From UBA4582 sp047629195 (lineage in GTDB: Bacteria > Pseudomonadota > Gammaproteobacteria > Pseudomonadales > Azotimanducaceae), in NCBI GenBank assembly GCA_047629195.1, contig JBLHWY010000080.1, positions 1 through 28,856 of the forward strand: a stretch of DNA of 28,856 bases, written 5' to 3'. Below are positions 16,004 to 25,026 of the stretch, one piece after another. The notes below the pieces were generated by a model that saw only the letters and a program-made list of their open reading frames with translations, did no database searches and had not been told where the DNA came from. Made by a program: the position numbers and the translations under genes. The stretch's first letter is position 1, and each line of letters starts with the position of its first letter.

Positions 16004-16864
16004 TTACTCAGGTTTAATTATAGACTGCCAATCAAATTCCGGGTCGCCAATGACATGGAAGTAGGGATTTAGCAGCTCATCTTTTTGATTATATAGAAGC
16101 GGTTTGAAATCAGCGTCAACGACGAGCCCACCAGCCGCCTCTACAACAGCATGAGCAGCAGCAGTGTCCCATTCACAAGTCGGCGCGAGTCGCGGGTACA
16201 GATCGGCTTGACCCTCTGCAATCAAACATAATTTTAGGGAGCTTCCCATATTGCGGGTCTCGAGCTCTGGATAGAACTTATTAAGATTCGACATACAAAC
16301 TTCCATTTCGTCGCTGCCGTGCCGCCTACTTGCGACAACGGTCACCGGTTCCACGTCATCGTCGCCAGTATTCGTTTCTGACCCTTGAAGCCTCGTCATC
16401 GTCCGCGTTGCAATATTTCGGCGCTCACCCTTTTCTTCAACCCATGCAATACGCTCGCTCACTTCGACCGGGCTGTAGCCAGCATACATCCGATTAATAA
16501 CGGGCACGTAGACGATGCCTATGACGGATCTACCATTCTCAATTAGCGCAATATTCACTGTGAACTCACCATTTCTATTGATGAATTCCTTGGTCCCATC
16601 CAAAGGATCAACCAAAAAGTAGCGCTGCCACTGTTGGCGTTGCTCAAACGGTGGAACCTCTGACTCCTCTGAGAAAAAGGGGATATCAGGATATTTATCT
16701 GTGAGTGATTTACAAATGATATTGTGCGCAGCTAGGTCTGCCTTAGTCAGCGGTGAATCATCGGATTTCGTCTCGACACCGAAATCCTCCAGCTGATAAA
16801 CCTCTAGGATCGCTTCACCTGCCTTGCGTGCGACCTCTACCATATTCTCCATCATTTCTTGCAC
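16004..16864 (-). CDS. cysQ: 3'(2'),5'-bisphosphate nucleotidase CysQ
   Basis: A 286-residue member of the inositol-monophosphatase/CysQ superfamily. It removes phosphate from 3'-phosphoadenosine 5'-phosphate, a by-product of sulfate assimilation, giving AMP, and depends on magnesium. Metal-site motifs are visible: SEES at 65-68, VDPLDGTKEF at 85-94 and CEWDTAAAHAV at 230-240; the DGTKEF variant is typical of CysQ rather than of inositol phosphatases. The segment at 150-175 (RTMTRLQGSETNTGDDD) is somewhat expanded. The start is GTG at 16864, chosen because AAAGGAG lies seven bases upstream; the ATGs at residues 4 and 5 lack this. It diverges from hslR over a 236-base region. Confidence 0.93.
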   Translation of the reverse strand: MQEMMENMVEVARKAGEAILEVYQLEDFGVETKSDDSPLTKADLAAHNIICKSLTDKYPDIPFFSEESEVPPFEQRQQWQRYFLVDPLDGTKEFINRNGEFTVNIALIENGRSVIGIVYVPVINRMYAGYSPVEVSERIAWVEEKGERRNIATRTMTRLQGSETNTGDDDVEPVTVVASRRHGSDEMEVCMSNLNKFYPELETRNMGSSLKLCLIAEGQADLYPRLAPTCEWDTAAAHAVVEAAGGLVVDADFKPLLYNQKDELLNPYFHVIGDPEFDWQSIIKPE

Positions 16865-16871
16865 AGTTTGT

Positions 16872-16878
16872 CTCCTTT
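16872..16878 (-). promoter_or_regulatory. Ribosome binding site deciding the GTG start of cysQ
   Basis: AAAGGAG on the minus strand, seven bases before GTG. It favours GTG over the ATG codons 9 and 12 bases further in. Confidence 0.75.
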
Positions 16879-17100
16879 AAATTTCGATAGTATTGCCCGT
16901 AAGCGGCTGAGGATAACAGTCCTGGATTATCCAGCCACAATTATACTCTTTCCTCCTGACACTTCGCTGCGATTTCCTGCGTGATACTATTCCCGACAAA
17001 ATGCTGTGGATACTCCCGCTGGAACGTTGTTTCTAGCGCCCCATTTCTGTAACTTCAACACAACGTGTTAACAGAATTTCTGCCGTTTTAATTAAATAAC

Positions 17101-17517
17101 ATGGGAAATCACAACAGCATGACCGTTACAAAGAAGATTCGTCTTGATAAATGGCTCTGGGCTGCCAGATTTTTCAAGACCCGCGCAAAAGCCAAGGAAG
17201 CAATTGATGGCGGCAAAATACATATCGATGGCGTTCGTGGCAAGGCGGCTAAAGAGGTGCAAATCGGCATCGAAATTCGTCTTCGGCAAGGCTGGGACGA
17301 AAAAACGGTCATCGTTAAGAGCCTCTCGGATCAACGAAGGAATGCCACGATTGCAGAAACCCTTTATGAGGAGACCCCCGAAAGCACAGAACAGCGCATG
17401 ATAAGCGCCGCTCAAAGAAAGTCTGCGGGTCAGCAATCTGACACCAAGGAACGACCCACTAAAAGAAACCGACGCTTGATTCATCAATTTAGAGACAAAA
17501 ATTTAAATGCTGAGTGA
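17101..17517 (+). CDS. hslR: Ribosome-associated heat shock protein Hsp15
   Basis: A 138-residue RNA-binding protein built on an S4 domain near the N-terminus: KIRLDKWLWAARFFKTRAKA at about 11-31, then GGKIHIDGVRGK. The tail is basic (KERPTKRNRRLIHQF). Hsp15 binds free 50S subunits that carry a stalled nascent chain with tRNA after heat stress and helps recycle them. The ATG at 17101 or the one at 17119 (MTVTKK) may be the start; the second has GGGAAA upstream and is closer to the usual family length before the S4 motif. It runs divergently from cysQ. Confidence 0.92.
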   Translation: MGNHNSMTVTKKIRLDKWLWAARFFKTRAKAKEAIDGGKIHIDGVRGKAAKEVQIGIEIRLRQGWDEKTVIVKSLSDQRRNATIAETLYEETPESTEQRMISAAQRKSAGQQSDTKERPTKRNRRLIHQFRDKNLNAE

Positions 17518-17658
17518 TTCAATCTGTTAAACATAACCCGAATTTAACAAACCGGCATTGACTTCAAATTAATCATAGATAGGTGGGCGCGATATTGATT
17601 ACCCTTCATACTCGGCAACCTATCCAATAAAACTACCAGCATTAGAACGGATGACCCT

Positions 17659-19245
17659 ATGACAGAAAAAATCGCTGAGAAATTAAGTTTTCTGGCAGGC
17701 GCTTATTCAAACAAAGAATTCATTACCTTTCGCGGGCTTGAGCGTGAATCGTTAAGAGCAGACGAACAGGGTCATCTAGCCCTCACTCCACACCCAGAGC
17801 ACTTGGGCTCTAAACTGACTCACCCGCTGATCACGACAGATTTTTCTGAAGCTCAGCTTGAACTCATCACGCCTGCATCCAAATCGATAGAAAGCACGCT
17901 GACACAGCTAGAAGACATCCACCGTTTTGTTTATACAGATCTCGGAGACGAGGTCATGTGGTCAGCGAGCTTGCCTTGTATTGTTCAAGGCGATGAAAAT
18001 ATACCGCTCGCCCGATACGGCGACTCTAATCTTGGCCGTCTTAAAACCACTTATCGCAATGGCCTAGCCAATCGTTATGGTCGCCTGATGCAAACTATCT
18101 CTGCTGTGCATTATAACTTTTCATTTGGTGATGAATTCTGGGCTGACCTCGCCCAGGCTGAGCAAAGAGAAAATTCTGCAGCCTGGAGGTCAAAACGTTA
18201 CTTCGATTTGATCAGAAATTTCAGACGTTTTTCCTGGCTTCCGATTTACCTTTTCGGCGCATCCCCAGCGGTCTGTGAATCTTTTATCAAAGGTAGAGAT
18301 GCCGAAAAAAAGCTGGAAAAGTTGTCTGAAGGTACTTATGGACTCAGCGGAGGGACTTCTCTTCGCAACAGCGGAATTCTGGGCTATCAAAGTAAACAGC
18401 AGTCTGACTTGCTCAATATTTGCTACAACAGCTTGGACAATTACGTCAATACACTCACCAAAGCGGTGTGTACACCGCACCCACAGTTCAAAGATCTTGA
18501 TCTAACGACGGATGGTACACACACACAGGTAAATCCGAATATTCTTCAGTCTGAAGCCGAGTTTTACACGACCATCCGCGCTAAGCGCGTTGCCCGAAAC
18601 GGGGAGAACTTTCTAGATTGCCTGCAGCGAGATGGCGTTGAATATATCGAGGTGCGCTTGCTAGACGTCAATCCTTATTCCCCGATCGGGTTTACCAAAG
18701 AACAAGCAAACTTTATCGATACACTCTTACTCTACAGCTTGCTGCTATCAAGCCCAGAGCATAACGATCAACTCTGTGCCGCAGTCACCAATAACGTGAC
18801 AAAGGTTGTAGAGGGTGGACGCTTAGCAAAAACTGAATTAGAGGATGGCCCAAGAAAACGATCCGTGATGGACTGGGGGCTGGAACTCACACGCGAACTC
18901 GAACCCGTCGCAAAGTTACTCGATCAAATTACTGAAGGCGGAGAGCACCTCGAAAGCCTCAACAATCAAATTAAGCGCCTCAAAGATAGTAGCCTGACGC
19001 TAAGCGCTCAGATCCTGAATGATGTAGAGAAAGAATCAAAATCGTATTTTCGTTTCGCAATGGATAAGGCGCAAAAACATCGGGCATACTTCAACAACAC
19101 GCCATTGTCGAGTGCTGACTTAGAGCACTTCAAAGCATTGTCTCGAAAATCAGTTGAAGATCAACGCGCTATCGATGCAAAAGACCAATTGCCGTTTGAA
19201 GATTATTTGAAAAAGCTGCAGAACTCTTACGCCGACCTGCTATGA
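17659..19245 (+). CDS. gshA: Glutamate-cysteine ligase
   Basis: A 528-residue cytoplasmic enzyme that joins glutamate and cysteine using ATP, the first and rate-limiting step of glutathione synthesis. It belongs to the gammaproteobacterial type 1 family: ITFRGLERESLRADEQGHLA near 22-41, TDFSEAQLELITPAS at 60-74, then SLPC, YRNGLANRYGRLMQTISAVH and NFSFG, and LRNSGILGYQSK with the later EYIEVRLLDVNPYSPIGF. The length is close to the E. coli enzyme (518). The ATG at 17659 has a weak purine-rich site (ACGGATGA) upstream. It overlaps acpH by four bases (ATGA), so the two are translationally coupled. Confidence 0.97.
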   Translation: MTEKIAEKLSFLAGAYSNKEFITFRGLERESLRADEQGHLALTPHPEHLGSKLTHPLITTDFSEAQLELITPASKSIESTLTQLEDIHRFVYTDLGDEVMWSASLPCIVQGDENIPLARYGDSNLGRLKTTYRNGLANRYGRLMQTISAVHYNFSFGDEFWADLAQAEQRENSAAWRSKRYFDLIRNFRRFSWLPIYLFGASPAVCESFIKGRDAEKKLEKLSEGTYGLSGGTSLRNSGILGYQSKQQSDLLNICYNSLDNYVNTLTKAVCTPHPQFKDLDLTTDGTHTQVNPNILQSEAEFYTTIRAKRVARNGENFLDCLQRDGVEYIEVRLLDVNPYSPIGFTKEQANFIDTLLLYSLLLSSPEHNDQLCAAVTNNVTKVVEGGRLAKTELEDGPRKRSVMDWGLELTRELEPVAKLLDQITEGGEHLESLNNQIKRLKDSSLTLSAQILNDVEKESKSYFRFAMDKAQKHRAYFNNTPLSSADLEHFKALSRKSVEDQRAIDAKDQLPFEDYLKKLQNSYADLL

Positions 19246-19829
19246 ATCATCTGGCACATTTTCTATTGTCAGAACAAGCGCCCGCATTACTCGTCGGTGG
19301 CTTACTAGGAGATTACGTAAAAGGTCGCCTGAGAGGACAGTATGAGCCCGCAGTCGAAGCCGGCATAAAGTTACATCGCGCTATAGACGCATTTACAGAT
19401 AAACATCCAATAGTAAGGACTAGTTGCCGACGACCTGACACCGAGTTCCGCCGCGTAGCACCAATCATGACGGATATATTCTATGACTATTTCCTTGCTC
19501 GGCACTGGTCCAAATTTCACTCTATTAGTCTTAGACAATTCAGCGAGAGGGTCACTGGCACGATTCTGAATTATGAGATCGAACTTCCGAGCGATGCGCA
19601 CAGGTTCATCTCGTACATGGCGAAAAACCGGAGCCTCGAAAAACACGGCGACCCAGCGTTCATTCAACGGTCTTTTATCCATTTGAATAATCGCTTAAAG
19701 CGGGACAACCCGCTGGACATCGCTTTTTCACAATTCGAGAAATGCGAACTTGGGCTCGAAGAAGACTTTCTCTCTTTCTTCCCCGAGTTAGTGCAATTTA
19801 CTCAGTCCTGGATTACGGAGAATGATTGA
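19242..19829 (+). CDS. acpH: Acyl carrier protein phosphodiesterase
   Basis: A 195-residue member of the AcpH family (PF04336), which removes the 4'-phosphopantetheine group from holo-acyl carrier protein. The N-terminal MNHLAHFLLS and GGLLGDYVKG, followed by LHRAIDAFTDKHP and RRVAPIMTDIFYDYFLARHW, carry the conserved His and Asp residues of this HD-like metal-dependent family. The size matches the E. coli protein (193). Its ATG lies inside the end of gshA in an ATGA overlap. The functional link with glutathione synthesis is not obvious; co-expression is inferred from the overlap. Confidence 0.93.
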   Translation: MNHLAHFLLSEQAPALLVGGLLGDYVKGRLRGQYEPAVEAGIKLHRAIDAFTDKHPIVRTSCRRPDTEFRRVAPIMTDIFYDYFLARHWSKFHSISLRQFSERVTGTILNYEIELPSDAHRFISYMAKNRSLEKHGDPAFIQRSFIHLNNRLKRDNPLDIAFSQFEKCELGLEEDFLSFFPELVQFTQSWITEND

Positions 19830-19855
19830 ATAAAATGGCGTCAGACCATAAAGAT

Positions 19856-20287
19856 TTATCTTTGTACGACAAATCTACCAAACAGCAGATCATCAATAAC
19901 AGGCTCACCGTACTCTTCTTCTATCAGTTTTTGCAATTCCGCTAGCGCAGACTGTCTGATTTGCTCCTTGCCATCGGGGCTCCGAATCGTCTCTTCATCC
20001 TGACTAGTGAAAATTGTTACCAGTCGATCTTTTATAGCCGGCATATGATATTCAATAATTTCTGCAGCTTCAGCATTGGCGACTCGCGCGTTTAGTGCAA
20101 TTTTAATATATTTCAATCGATTGAGGCTGGGCTCGCCGTAGTTTAGGACCATACCAGTTGAAATCTCTACATACAGCGCAACATCCCCGTCACTTGCCGT
20201 GGCTGCACCAGAAATCAAAATTCCAGATAGTACTAGTATCAAACGGACGTTTCCGATCCAATTCATAATCATCTTTATAACCGCCAT
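19856..20287 (-). CDS. FliL-like periplasmic protein
   Basis: A 143-residue protein from the ATG at 20287; ATGs at 20272 and 20266 are also possible. It has a signal sequence (MNWIGNVRLILVLSGILISGAATA) followed by a domain like the flagellar basal-body protein FliL: DVALYVEISTGMVLNYG, LKYIKIALNARV, EIIEYHMPAIKDRLVTIFT, then IRQSALAELQKLIEEEYGEP and a short C-terminal strand LFGRFVVQR. The open frame extends to 20398, but that part overlaps the start of the divergent dsbB and is unlikely to be coding. No flagellar genes are in the window; isolated FliL-like genes are known in gammaproteobacteria and their role is unclear. It lies opposite acpH and ends 26 bases from it. Confidence 0.75.
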   Translation of the reverse strand: MAVIKMIMNWIGNVRLILVLSGILISGAATASDGDVALYVEISTGMVLNYGEPSLNRLKYIKIALNARVANAEAAEIIEYHMPAIKDRLVTIFTSQDEETIRSPDGKEQIRQSALAELQKLIEEEYGEPVIDDLLFGRFVVQR

Positions 20288-20363
20288 ACTCCATGCTTTA
20301 AGATTCCGATTAATACATAATAGTCGAATATCAAAGTTTCGACTCGACAGAGTACTTGGCAAC

Positions 20364-20864
20364 ATGAATTTACCTTCCTCGCGAATAATTTTCCTCACCC
20401 TATTTCTCGGATGTTCAGGTCTAATGGGCGTCGCCCTTTACATGGAACATGCAATGGGGCTCGAGCCATGCAACCTATGTATTCTTCAACGGGTCGCTGT
20501 TATTGCAACAGCTCTTGTCGCGCTCTTTGCAGGCATTCACGGACCTAACATTGTCGGAATAAAAATTTATGCCAGCCTCGGCCTACTCACCTCGTTAGCG
20601 GGCGCAGGTTTATCTGGCCGCCAACTCTGGCTGCAAAGTCTACCCGCAGACCAAGTTCCAGCGTGCGGCCCTTCACTTGATTATCTAGTGGATATCTTTC
20701 CTCTAACTCAGGTCCTAAGCATGGTTCTGGAAGGCGACGGAGACTGCGCGGAAGTGGTCTGGAGTTTTCTGGGCATTAGTATTCCGGGTTGGACGCTGGT
20801 TGGCTTCTTCGGACTCATCGCCATCTGCGCATTTGTATTTCTGCGACCTCAAACTAGAAACTAG
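20364..20864 (+). CDS. dsbB: Disulfide bond formation protein DsbB
   Basis: A 166-residue inner-membrane protein with four helices that re-oxidises DsbA and passes electrons to quinone. The first periplasmic loop holds the active pair CNLC (C36, C39), preceded by YMEHAMGLEPC, a typical DsbB context. The second loop holds C101 (VPACGP) and C128 (GDGDC). QR at 42-43 matches the quinone-site region. The start at ATG 20364 gives the normal length; the open frame further upstream is antisense to the FliL-like gene. rsd follows 76 bases on, the same order as dsbH-algQ in Pseudomonas aeruginosa. Confidence 0.95.
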   Translation: MNLPSSRIIFLTLFLGCSGLMGVALYMEHAMGLEPCNLCILQRVAVIATALVALFAGIHGPNIVGIKIYASLGLLTSLAGAGLSGRQLWLQSLPADQVPACGPSLDYLVDIFPLTQVLSMVLEGDGDCAEVVWSFLGISIPGWTLVGFFGLIAICAFVFLRPQTRN

Positions 20865-20940
20865 AAACTTGCACAATCTGTCACTTGAACTACCTTTAAT
20901 AGCAGGAAAGCTGGATTTCTTAGATTAAGGCGATGGAACG

Positions 20941-21420
20941 ATGTCAGAGACTGCAATTGGTACACGTGCGACTTATTCAACTGAACATTGGTCAGATGTA
21001 TCCGCGATAATAGAGAAATGGCTTCTGGAACGTCAGGAACTTATCTCCATATACTGTGCTCTTTCGGCAGCAACCACACCCGACACCTTTTCTGACAAAT
21101 TGACTCAGTTTTGTGAAATTCTTGTTGATTACATATCAGCTGGGCACTTTGAAATCTTTACCGAACTCGAAGACGAAGCCCGGATCTGCGATTCGCGGGG
21201 TCTTCACCTTGTTCAAGCTTTATACCCCTATCTTGAACAAACCACAGAATCTGCAATAGATTTCAACGAACTATGTACTCAACTGGGAAGCAATGCAGCA
21301 AATTCCAACCAAATTCGCCCTATGCTTTCTGAACTGGGAGAAGGATTGACTAATCGATTCGAGCTGGAAGACCAGCTCATCGAATACGTACACAAATCAA
21401 ATAAAAAGATTGGCTGTTAA
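20941..21420 (+). CDS. rsd: Rsd/AlgQ family regulator of sigma-70
   Basis: A 159-residue all-helical protein of the Rsd/AlgQ family. Rsd binds region 4 of the housekeeping sigma factor and reduces its use by RNA polymerase in stationary phase; AlgQ is the Pseudomonas form. Recognisable parts are IIEKWLLERQELISIYCALS (23-42), FCEILVDYISAGHFEIFTEL (57-76), the later LSELGEGLTNRFELEDQLIE, and a helical segment around IDFNELCTQLG. The ATG follows an A/G-rich stretch (AAGGCGATGGAACG). The start of the next gene overlaps its stop. Its target RpoD is encoded about 6 kb away in this same window. Confidence 0.9.
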   Translation: MSETAIGTRATYSTEHWSDVSAIIEKWLLERQELISIYCALSAATTPDTFSDKLTQFCEILVDYISAGHFEIFTELEDEARICDSRGLHLVQALYPYLEQTTESAIDFNELCTQLGSNAANSNQIRPMLSELGEGLTNRFELEDQLIEYVHKSNKKIGC

Positions 21421-22459
21421 AATACGCCAAGAAAACCCTGATCAAACCACCGTGATACTTCCAACGATTTATTTTGGGTGCAAACGACTGTCCTTGCTGT
21501 TGGCCTGCTTAATAGCCCTGTTCGGCTGTTCAGATCAAGATAGCCCCACCGCTACCTACAAAATAGCAGATCAAAGCCTGCTCTCGGCCGCCTACTCACG
21601 TGATGCAACCAAATATTTTGTTGGCGCTCTTCATCATGGCGGCAGCCTGTGGAAAACCTCAGCCGGACAAATCTCTACCAGCGAACGGTTATATGACTGG
21701 AACCATAACCCAAAAGACTACTCAGCAATCAGAGTTGCTGCGTTTTCAGCCAACGGCCAATATGTGGCAACCACTGAAGGCAATTCAATGGCGCTCTGGT
21801 CGACGGAAACTGGTGAATCCCAGCGGTACTGGCAAAGCCCTACTCGAATTATTGATCTAGATATTTCCAGCACAGGGGAATATGCCTTGCTAGCGCTGGA
21901 CAATCAGTCTGCGGTACTTTTTAACCTCATGAGAGGAGGCATTGTAGGCACGCTGCGACATGATGAAACGATCAGTTCCGTGTCCATCAATGATGAGGCT
22001 ACTCTGGCACTTACGGGAGCAAACGATGGTATCGCCTGGATATGGTCACTCGAGGATGGGAACCCGCTATTTGAACTATCGCACAAATTCCCAGTAAATT
22101 TTGTTGCCCTTTCGCCTTCTGGAGATTGGGCTATCACAGCGGCGTATCAGGGCGGCGTATATGTCTGGAGCACAAAAACGGGGAAGAAATTAGTTGAATT
22201 ATTTAGGGTAAATCCCGGCATTACAGCTTTGGAATTCAGCGACACTGAGGATCAGATACTCATCGGCACCGCACGGGAGAGCATATTATTAGCCCAGAGA
22301 GCCTCAGGAGAAACGATTAAACGTTGGAAGATTCCAAATAACGGACCCTGGCATAAAGCAGCAGTTGTCGCCGTTTCATTTGGTGATCAAAAAAGTTCGC
22401 TGCAACAGTACCATGCCATCGGTTCAACTGGCTTTGCATACACACTGCCCGACTCCTAG
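21410..22459 (+). CDS. WD40-repeat lipoprotein
   Basis: A protein of up to 349 residues with a lipoprotein signal: RLSLLLACLIALFGC, lipobox LFGC, followed by SDQD, so probably membrane-anchored. After it comes a beta-propeller of WD40-like repeats: GALHHGGSLWKTSAG, VAAFSANGQYVATTEGNSMA with LWSTETGESQ, LDISSTGEYALLALDNQS, VSINDEATLALTGANDG with AWIWSLEDGN, and VALSPSGDWAITAAYQGG with VYVWSTKTGK. The longest frame starts at TTG 21410, overlapping the end of rsd by 11 bases; a GTG at 21452 would give a 25-residue signal peptide of more usual length. The propeller is likely a binding scaffold. The partner is unknown. Confidence 0.75.
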   Translation: MAVKIRQENPDQTTVILPTIYFGCKRLSLLLACLIALFGCSDQDSPTATYKIADQSLLSAAYSRDATKYFVGALHHGGSLWKTSAGQISTSERLYDWNHNPKDYSAIRVAAFSANGQYVATTEGNSMALWSTETGESQRYWQSPTRIIDLDISSTGEYALLALDNQSAVLFNLMRGGIVGTLRHDETISSVSINDEATLALTGANDGIAWIWSLEDGNPLFELSHKFPVNFVALSPSGDWAITAAYQGGVYVWSTKTGKKLVELFRVNPGITALEFSDTEDQILIGTARESILLAQRASGETIKRWKIPNNGPWHKAAVVAVSFGDQKSSLQQYHAIGSTGFAYTLPDS

Positions 22460-22478
22460 TTCGTGCGCGCACTAAGCG

Positions 22479-22925
22479 CTAATTAGCACTAGATTTACGA
22501 TCTATTTCAGCCTTTCGCTGATCCACCGTATCTTGAAGATTATTGACTGAATCCATCATTTCACTGATTTTGTCAGGAGACACAGTCGTCAAGCCCGGCG
22601 GCAAAGCAGAGAATGAATTTGAGACTCCTGCATTCTTAACTTTTTTCGGTGCGACGTAAGCATCCATCGTGTTTATTTGACCATCAAGAACGATGACTTC
22701 TGCCTCATGCTCCGCAACCGGCGTATTCGAAAATTGCCAAACACCATCCTCATCCTGCCATTTATAAACCTTGGTTGGCTCTATATTCCGATTAGTCTCC
22801 GCCGCAGATGACTTTGGGCCACTAGAAAGCTCATCCAACGACATTAACGGTTTGCCATCAGGGCCTTTTATGAAGAACAGGCTGCCGCATGCTAAAATTA
22901 AAATGCCTACCATAAGTTTAATCAT
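22479..22925 (-). CDS. DUF4124 domain protein with N-terminal membrane segment
   Basis: A 148-residue protein from the ATG at 22925, chosen because TGGAG lies eight bases upstream and because it places the hydrophobic segment (MVGILILACGSLFFI) at the very N-terminus as an anchor or signal. The frame is open to 22967. The DUF4124 motif is KVYKWQDEDGVWQFSNTP at about residues 51-68, a short beta domain common in gammaproteobacterial envelope proteins. The C-terminal helical tail (ISEMMDSVNNLQDTVDQRKA) is charged. The role of DUF4124 is not known. It faces the WD40 gene tail to tail (19 bases apart) and diverges from yheS. Confidence 0.8.
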   Translation of the reverse strand: MIKLMVGILILACGSLFFIKGPDGKPLMSLDELSSGPKSSAAETNRNIEPTKVYKWQDEDGVWQFSNTPVAEHEAEVIVLDGQINTMDAYVAPKKVKNAGVSNSFSALPPGLTTVSPDKISEMMDSVNNLQDTVDQRKAEIDRKSSAN

Positions 22926-23049
22926 TTCTTCACTCCATACTCGGCGCTTAGTGTTCGTTCGCACCATCTTTCAATGAATACCAATATCGGCAACAAGGCA
23001 CCAGCCCCGTGATGTTATAATCAGTGTAATCTAATCCGGCAGATACTCC

Positions 23050-25026
23050 ATGCTCACCTTTGCTAACCTGGCGCTTCGCCGGGGGACTCTACTATTATTT
23101 AGCGATGTCAGCTTTACGATCCATAAAGGTCGTAAGGTTGGCCTTATCGGCGCTAACGGGGCTGGAAAAACCAGCCTGTTCAAATTAATTACCGGTGAGC
23201 TGGAAGCAGACACCGGCTCTCTGGATTTCCCTCAAAGTATGGAGATCTCTTATCTCGAACAGGAGGTCGCTGCTACTGCAGAACTAGCACTAGACTATGT
23301 GAAAGGCGGTGACAGACAGTGGACTGAGATTGATCGCGCTATCACCAGGGTAGAGCAGACAGGCGAATTTGAAAAAATTGCGACCCTGCACGAGCAAATG
23401 GACTCCATCGATGGCTATACAGCGAGCGCTCGAGCAGAAAAATTACTCATGGGTCTCGGCTTCAAGGTCGACGAATTCCAAAAACCACTTTCTTCATTCT
23501 CCGGCGGTTGGCGTATTCGGTTGAATCTGGCGCGGACGCTGATGTCACCTGCAGATTTACTACTACTGGATGAGCCGACCAACCACCTCGATTTAGACGC
23601 CATCCTGTGGTTATCGAACTGGATCAAACAGTACCAGGGTTCAATGGTTCTTATTTCACACGATAGGGAATTTCTAGACGAAACGGTTAATACAATTGCC
23701 TACCTGAGCAACAAGAATATAGAACTTTTCAGCGGGAATTTTTCACAGTTTGAAATCATAAAAGCCGCGCGTCTTGCTGAACAACAAAGTAGCTACGTCA
23801 AACAGCAACGTGAAATCAAACATATGCAGGAGTTCGTTAGCCGTTTTAGAGCCCAAGCAACTAAAGCAAGGCAGGCTCAAAGTCGTATTAAGGCGCTTGA
23901 AAGGATGGAATTAATCGCCCCAGCTCACGTTGATTCTCCATTTTCGTTCAAGATCCCAACGGCCGAAAAAAGCTCTGACCCATTGCTCCTGCTAGATCAA
24001 TGTGAGCTAGGTTACACAGAAGCAATACTGCACAATGTATCTTTGAGCCTGCACCCAGGCGACAGAATAGGACTGTTGGGGCACAATGGCGCGGGTAAGA
24101 CAACGCTGATGAAAACACTCAGCGGCGAATTACCCATTATAAAGATCCACGCAGAAACACAGAACAGCACAAAAACCACTGGACGCAGAATCGAAGGAGA
24201 TAACCTCCAAATCGGTTATTTTTCGCAACACCAGGTCGACGATCTTGACCTCGACGTGACACCAATGACCTTAATCCGCAGGGCCGACCCCAAGCTTAGC
24301 GACCAAGGTATTCGCAATTACCTTGGGGGCTTTGATTTTCGCGGTGACAGGGTAGGCGAGCTAATCGATATTTTCTCGGGCGGCGAAAAAGCTCGCTTGG
24401 CTTTAGCCCTAGTGGCCTACTCAAAACCTAATCTCTTGTTAATGGATGAACCAACCAATCACTTGGATATTGATATGCGGCAAGCCTTGACGGTTGCCCT
24501 GCAAACTTTTGATGGCGCCATTCTACTGATATCCCACGATCGTCACCTGCTAAGTAATGCTGTCGATTCTTTCTTACTACTTGATCAGGGTCGCTTAAAG
24601 CCATTTGATGGGGATCTAGAGGATTACCGCAGCTTTGTGCTAACCGGAGGCATCAAACTGCCAACTGGAAGCTCAGAGAAAAGAATTAAAACGGTTAAAG
24701 AAAAAGCGCAAAAAAAGTCAAAGGGCAAGCACGCAGAAAGCGTCAAAGATATTGCAGAAGAAGTTGAACCGAGTCGTACCAGCGCATCAAGTGGAAAACA
24801 AATTAGACAAATAAAAACCAAACTTCGCACAATCGAAACTAGTCTCGAGCGGTTAAATCGAAAACTTAGTGAGGCTGAAGAAGTGTTAGCCGACAGCAGC
24901 CTTTATGAAAATGGCGGCGGCAGCGACCTACAATCGGCGCTCAGAAATCAATTGAGCCTCAAAGAACAAATTGACGAACTAGAAGAAAGCTGGCTAGAAA
25001 TGACTACAACCCTTGAGGCTTTATAG
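23050..25026 (+). CDS. yheS: ABC-F family ATPase, YheS type
   Basis: A 658-residue cytoplasmic protein with two ABC ATPase domains and no membrane helices, the ABC-F plan. Domain 1 has Walker A GANGAGKT (34-41), signature FSGGWRIRLNLARTL (about 149) and Walker B LLLLDEPTNHLD. An arm and linker follow (EIKHMQEFVSRFRAQATKAR). Domain 2 has GHNGAGKTT (about 344), FSGGEKARLALAL and LLMDEPTNHLD, with ISHDR in both domains. The C-terminus is a lysine-rich linker and a coiled coil (SLERLNRKLSEAEEVL). ABC-F proteins act on the ribosome; YheS is one of the four E. coli members. A DNA-repeat-like hairpin covers its stop codon. Confidence 0.93.
   Translation: MLTFANLALRRGTLLLFSDVSFTIHKGRKVGLIGANGAGKTSLFKLITGELEADTGSLDFPQSMEISYLEQEVAATAELALDYVKGGDRQWTEIDRAITRVEQTGEFEKIATLHEQMDSIDGYTASARAEKLLMGLGFKVDEFQKPLSSFSGGWRIRLNLARTLMSPADLLLLDEPTNHLDLDAILWLSNWIKQYQGSMVLISHDREFLDETVNTIAYLSNKNIELFSGNFSQFEIIKAARLAEQQSSYVKQQREIKHMQEFVSRFRAQATKARQAQSRIKALERMELIAPAHVDSPFSFKIPTAEKSSDPLLLLDQCELGYTEAILHNVSLSLHPGDRIGLLGHNGAGKTTLMKTLSGELPIIKIHAETQNSTKTTGRRIEGDNLQIGYFSQHQVDDLDLDVTPMTLIRRADPKLSDQGIRNYLGGFDFRGDRVGELIDIFSGGEKARLALALVAYSKPNLLLMDEPTNHLDIDMRQALTVALQTFDGAILLISHDRHLLSNAVDSFLLLDQGRLKPFDGDLEDYRSFVLTGGIKLPTGSSEKRIKTVKEKAQKKSKGKHAESVKDIAEEVEPSRTSASSGKQIRQIKTKLRTIETSLERLNRKLSEAEEVLADSSLYENGGGSDLQSALRNQLSLKEQIDELEESWLEMTTTLEAL

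Noticed and set aside
17092..17487. 131-residue ORF opposite hslR
   Set aside because: Antisense shadow of a well-recognised gene, with no motif of its own.
20199..20363. 55-residue N-terminal extension of DsbB
   Set aside because: It is antisense to the FliL-like signal peptide, has no family support and DsbB has its usual length from 20364.
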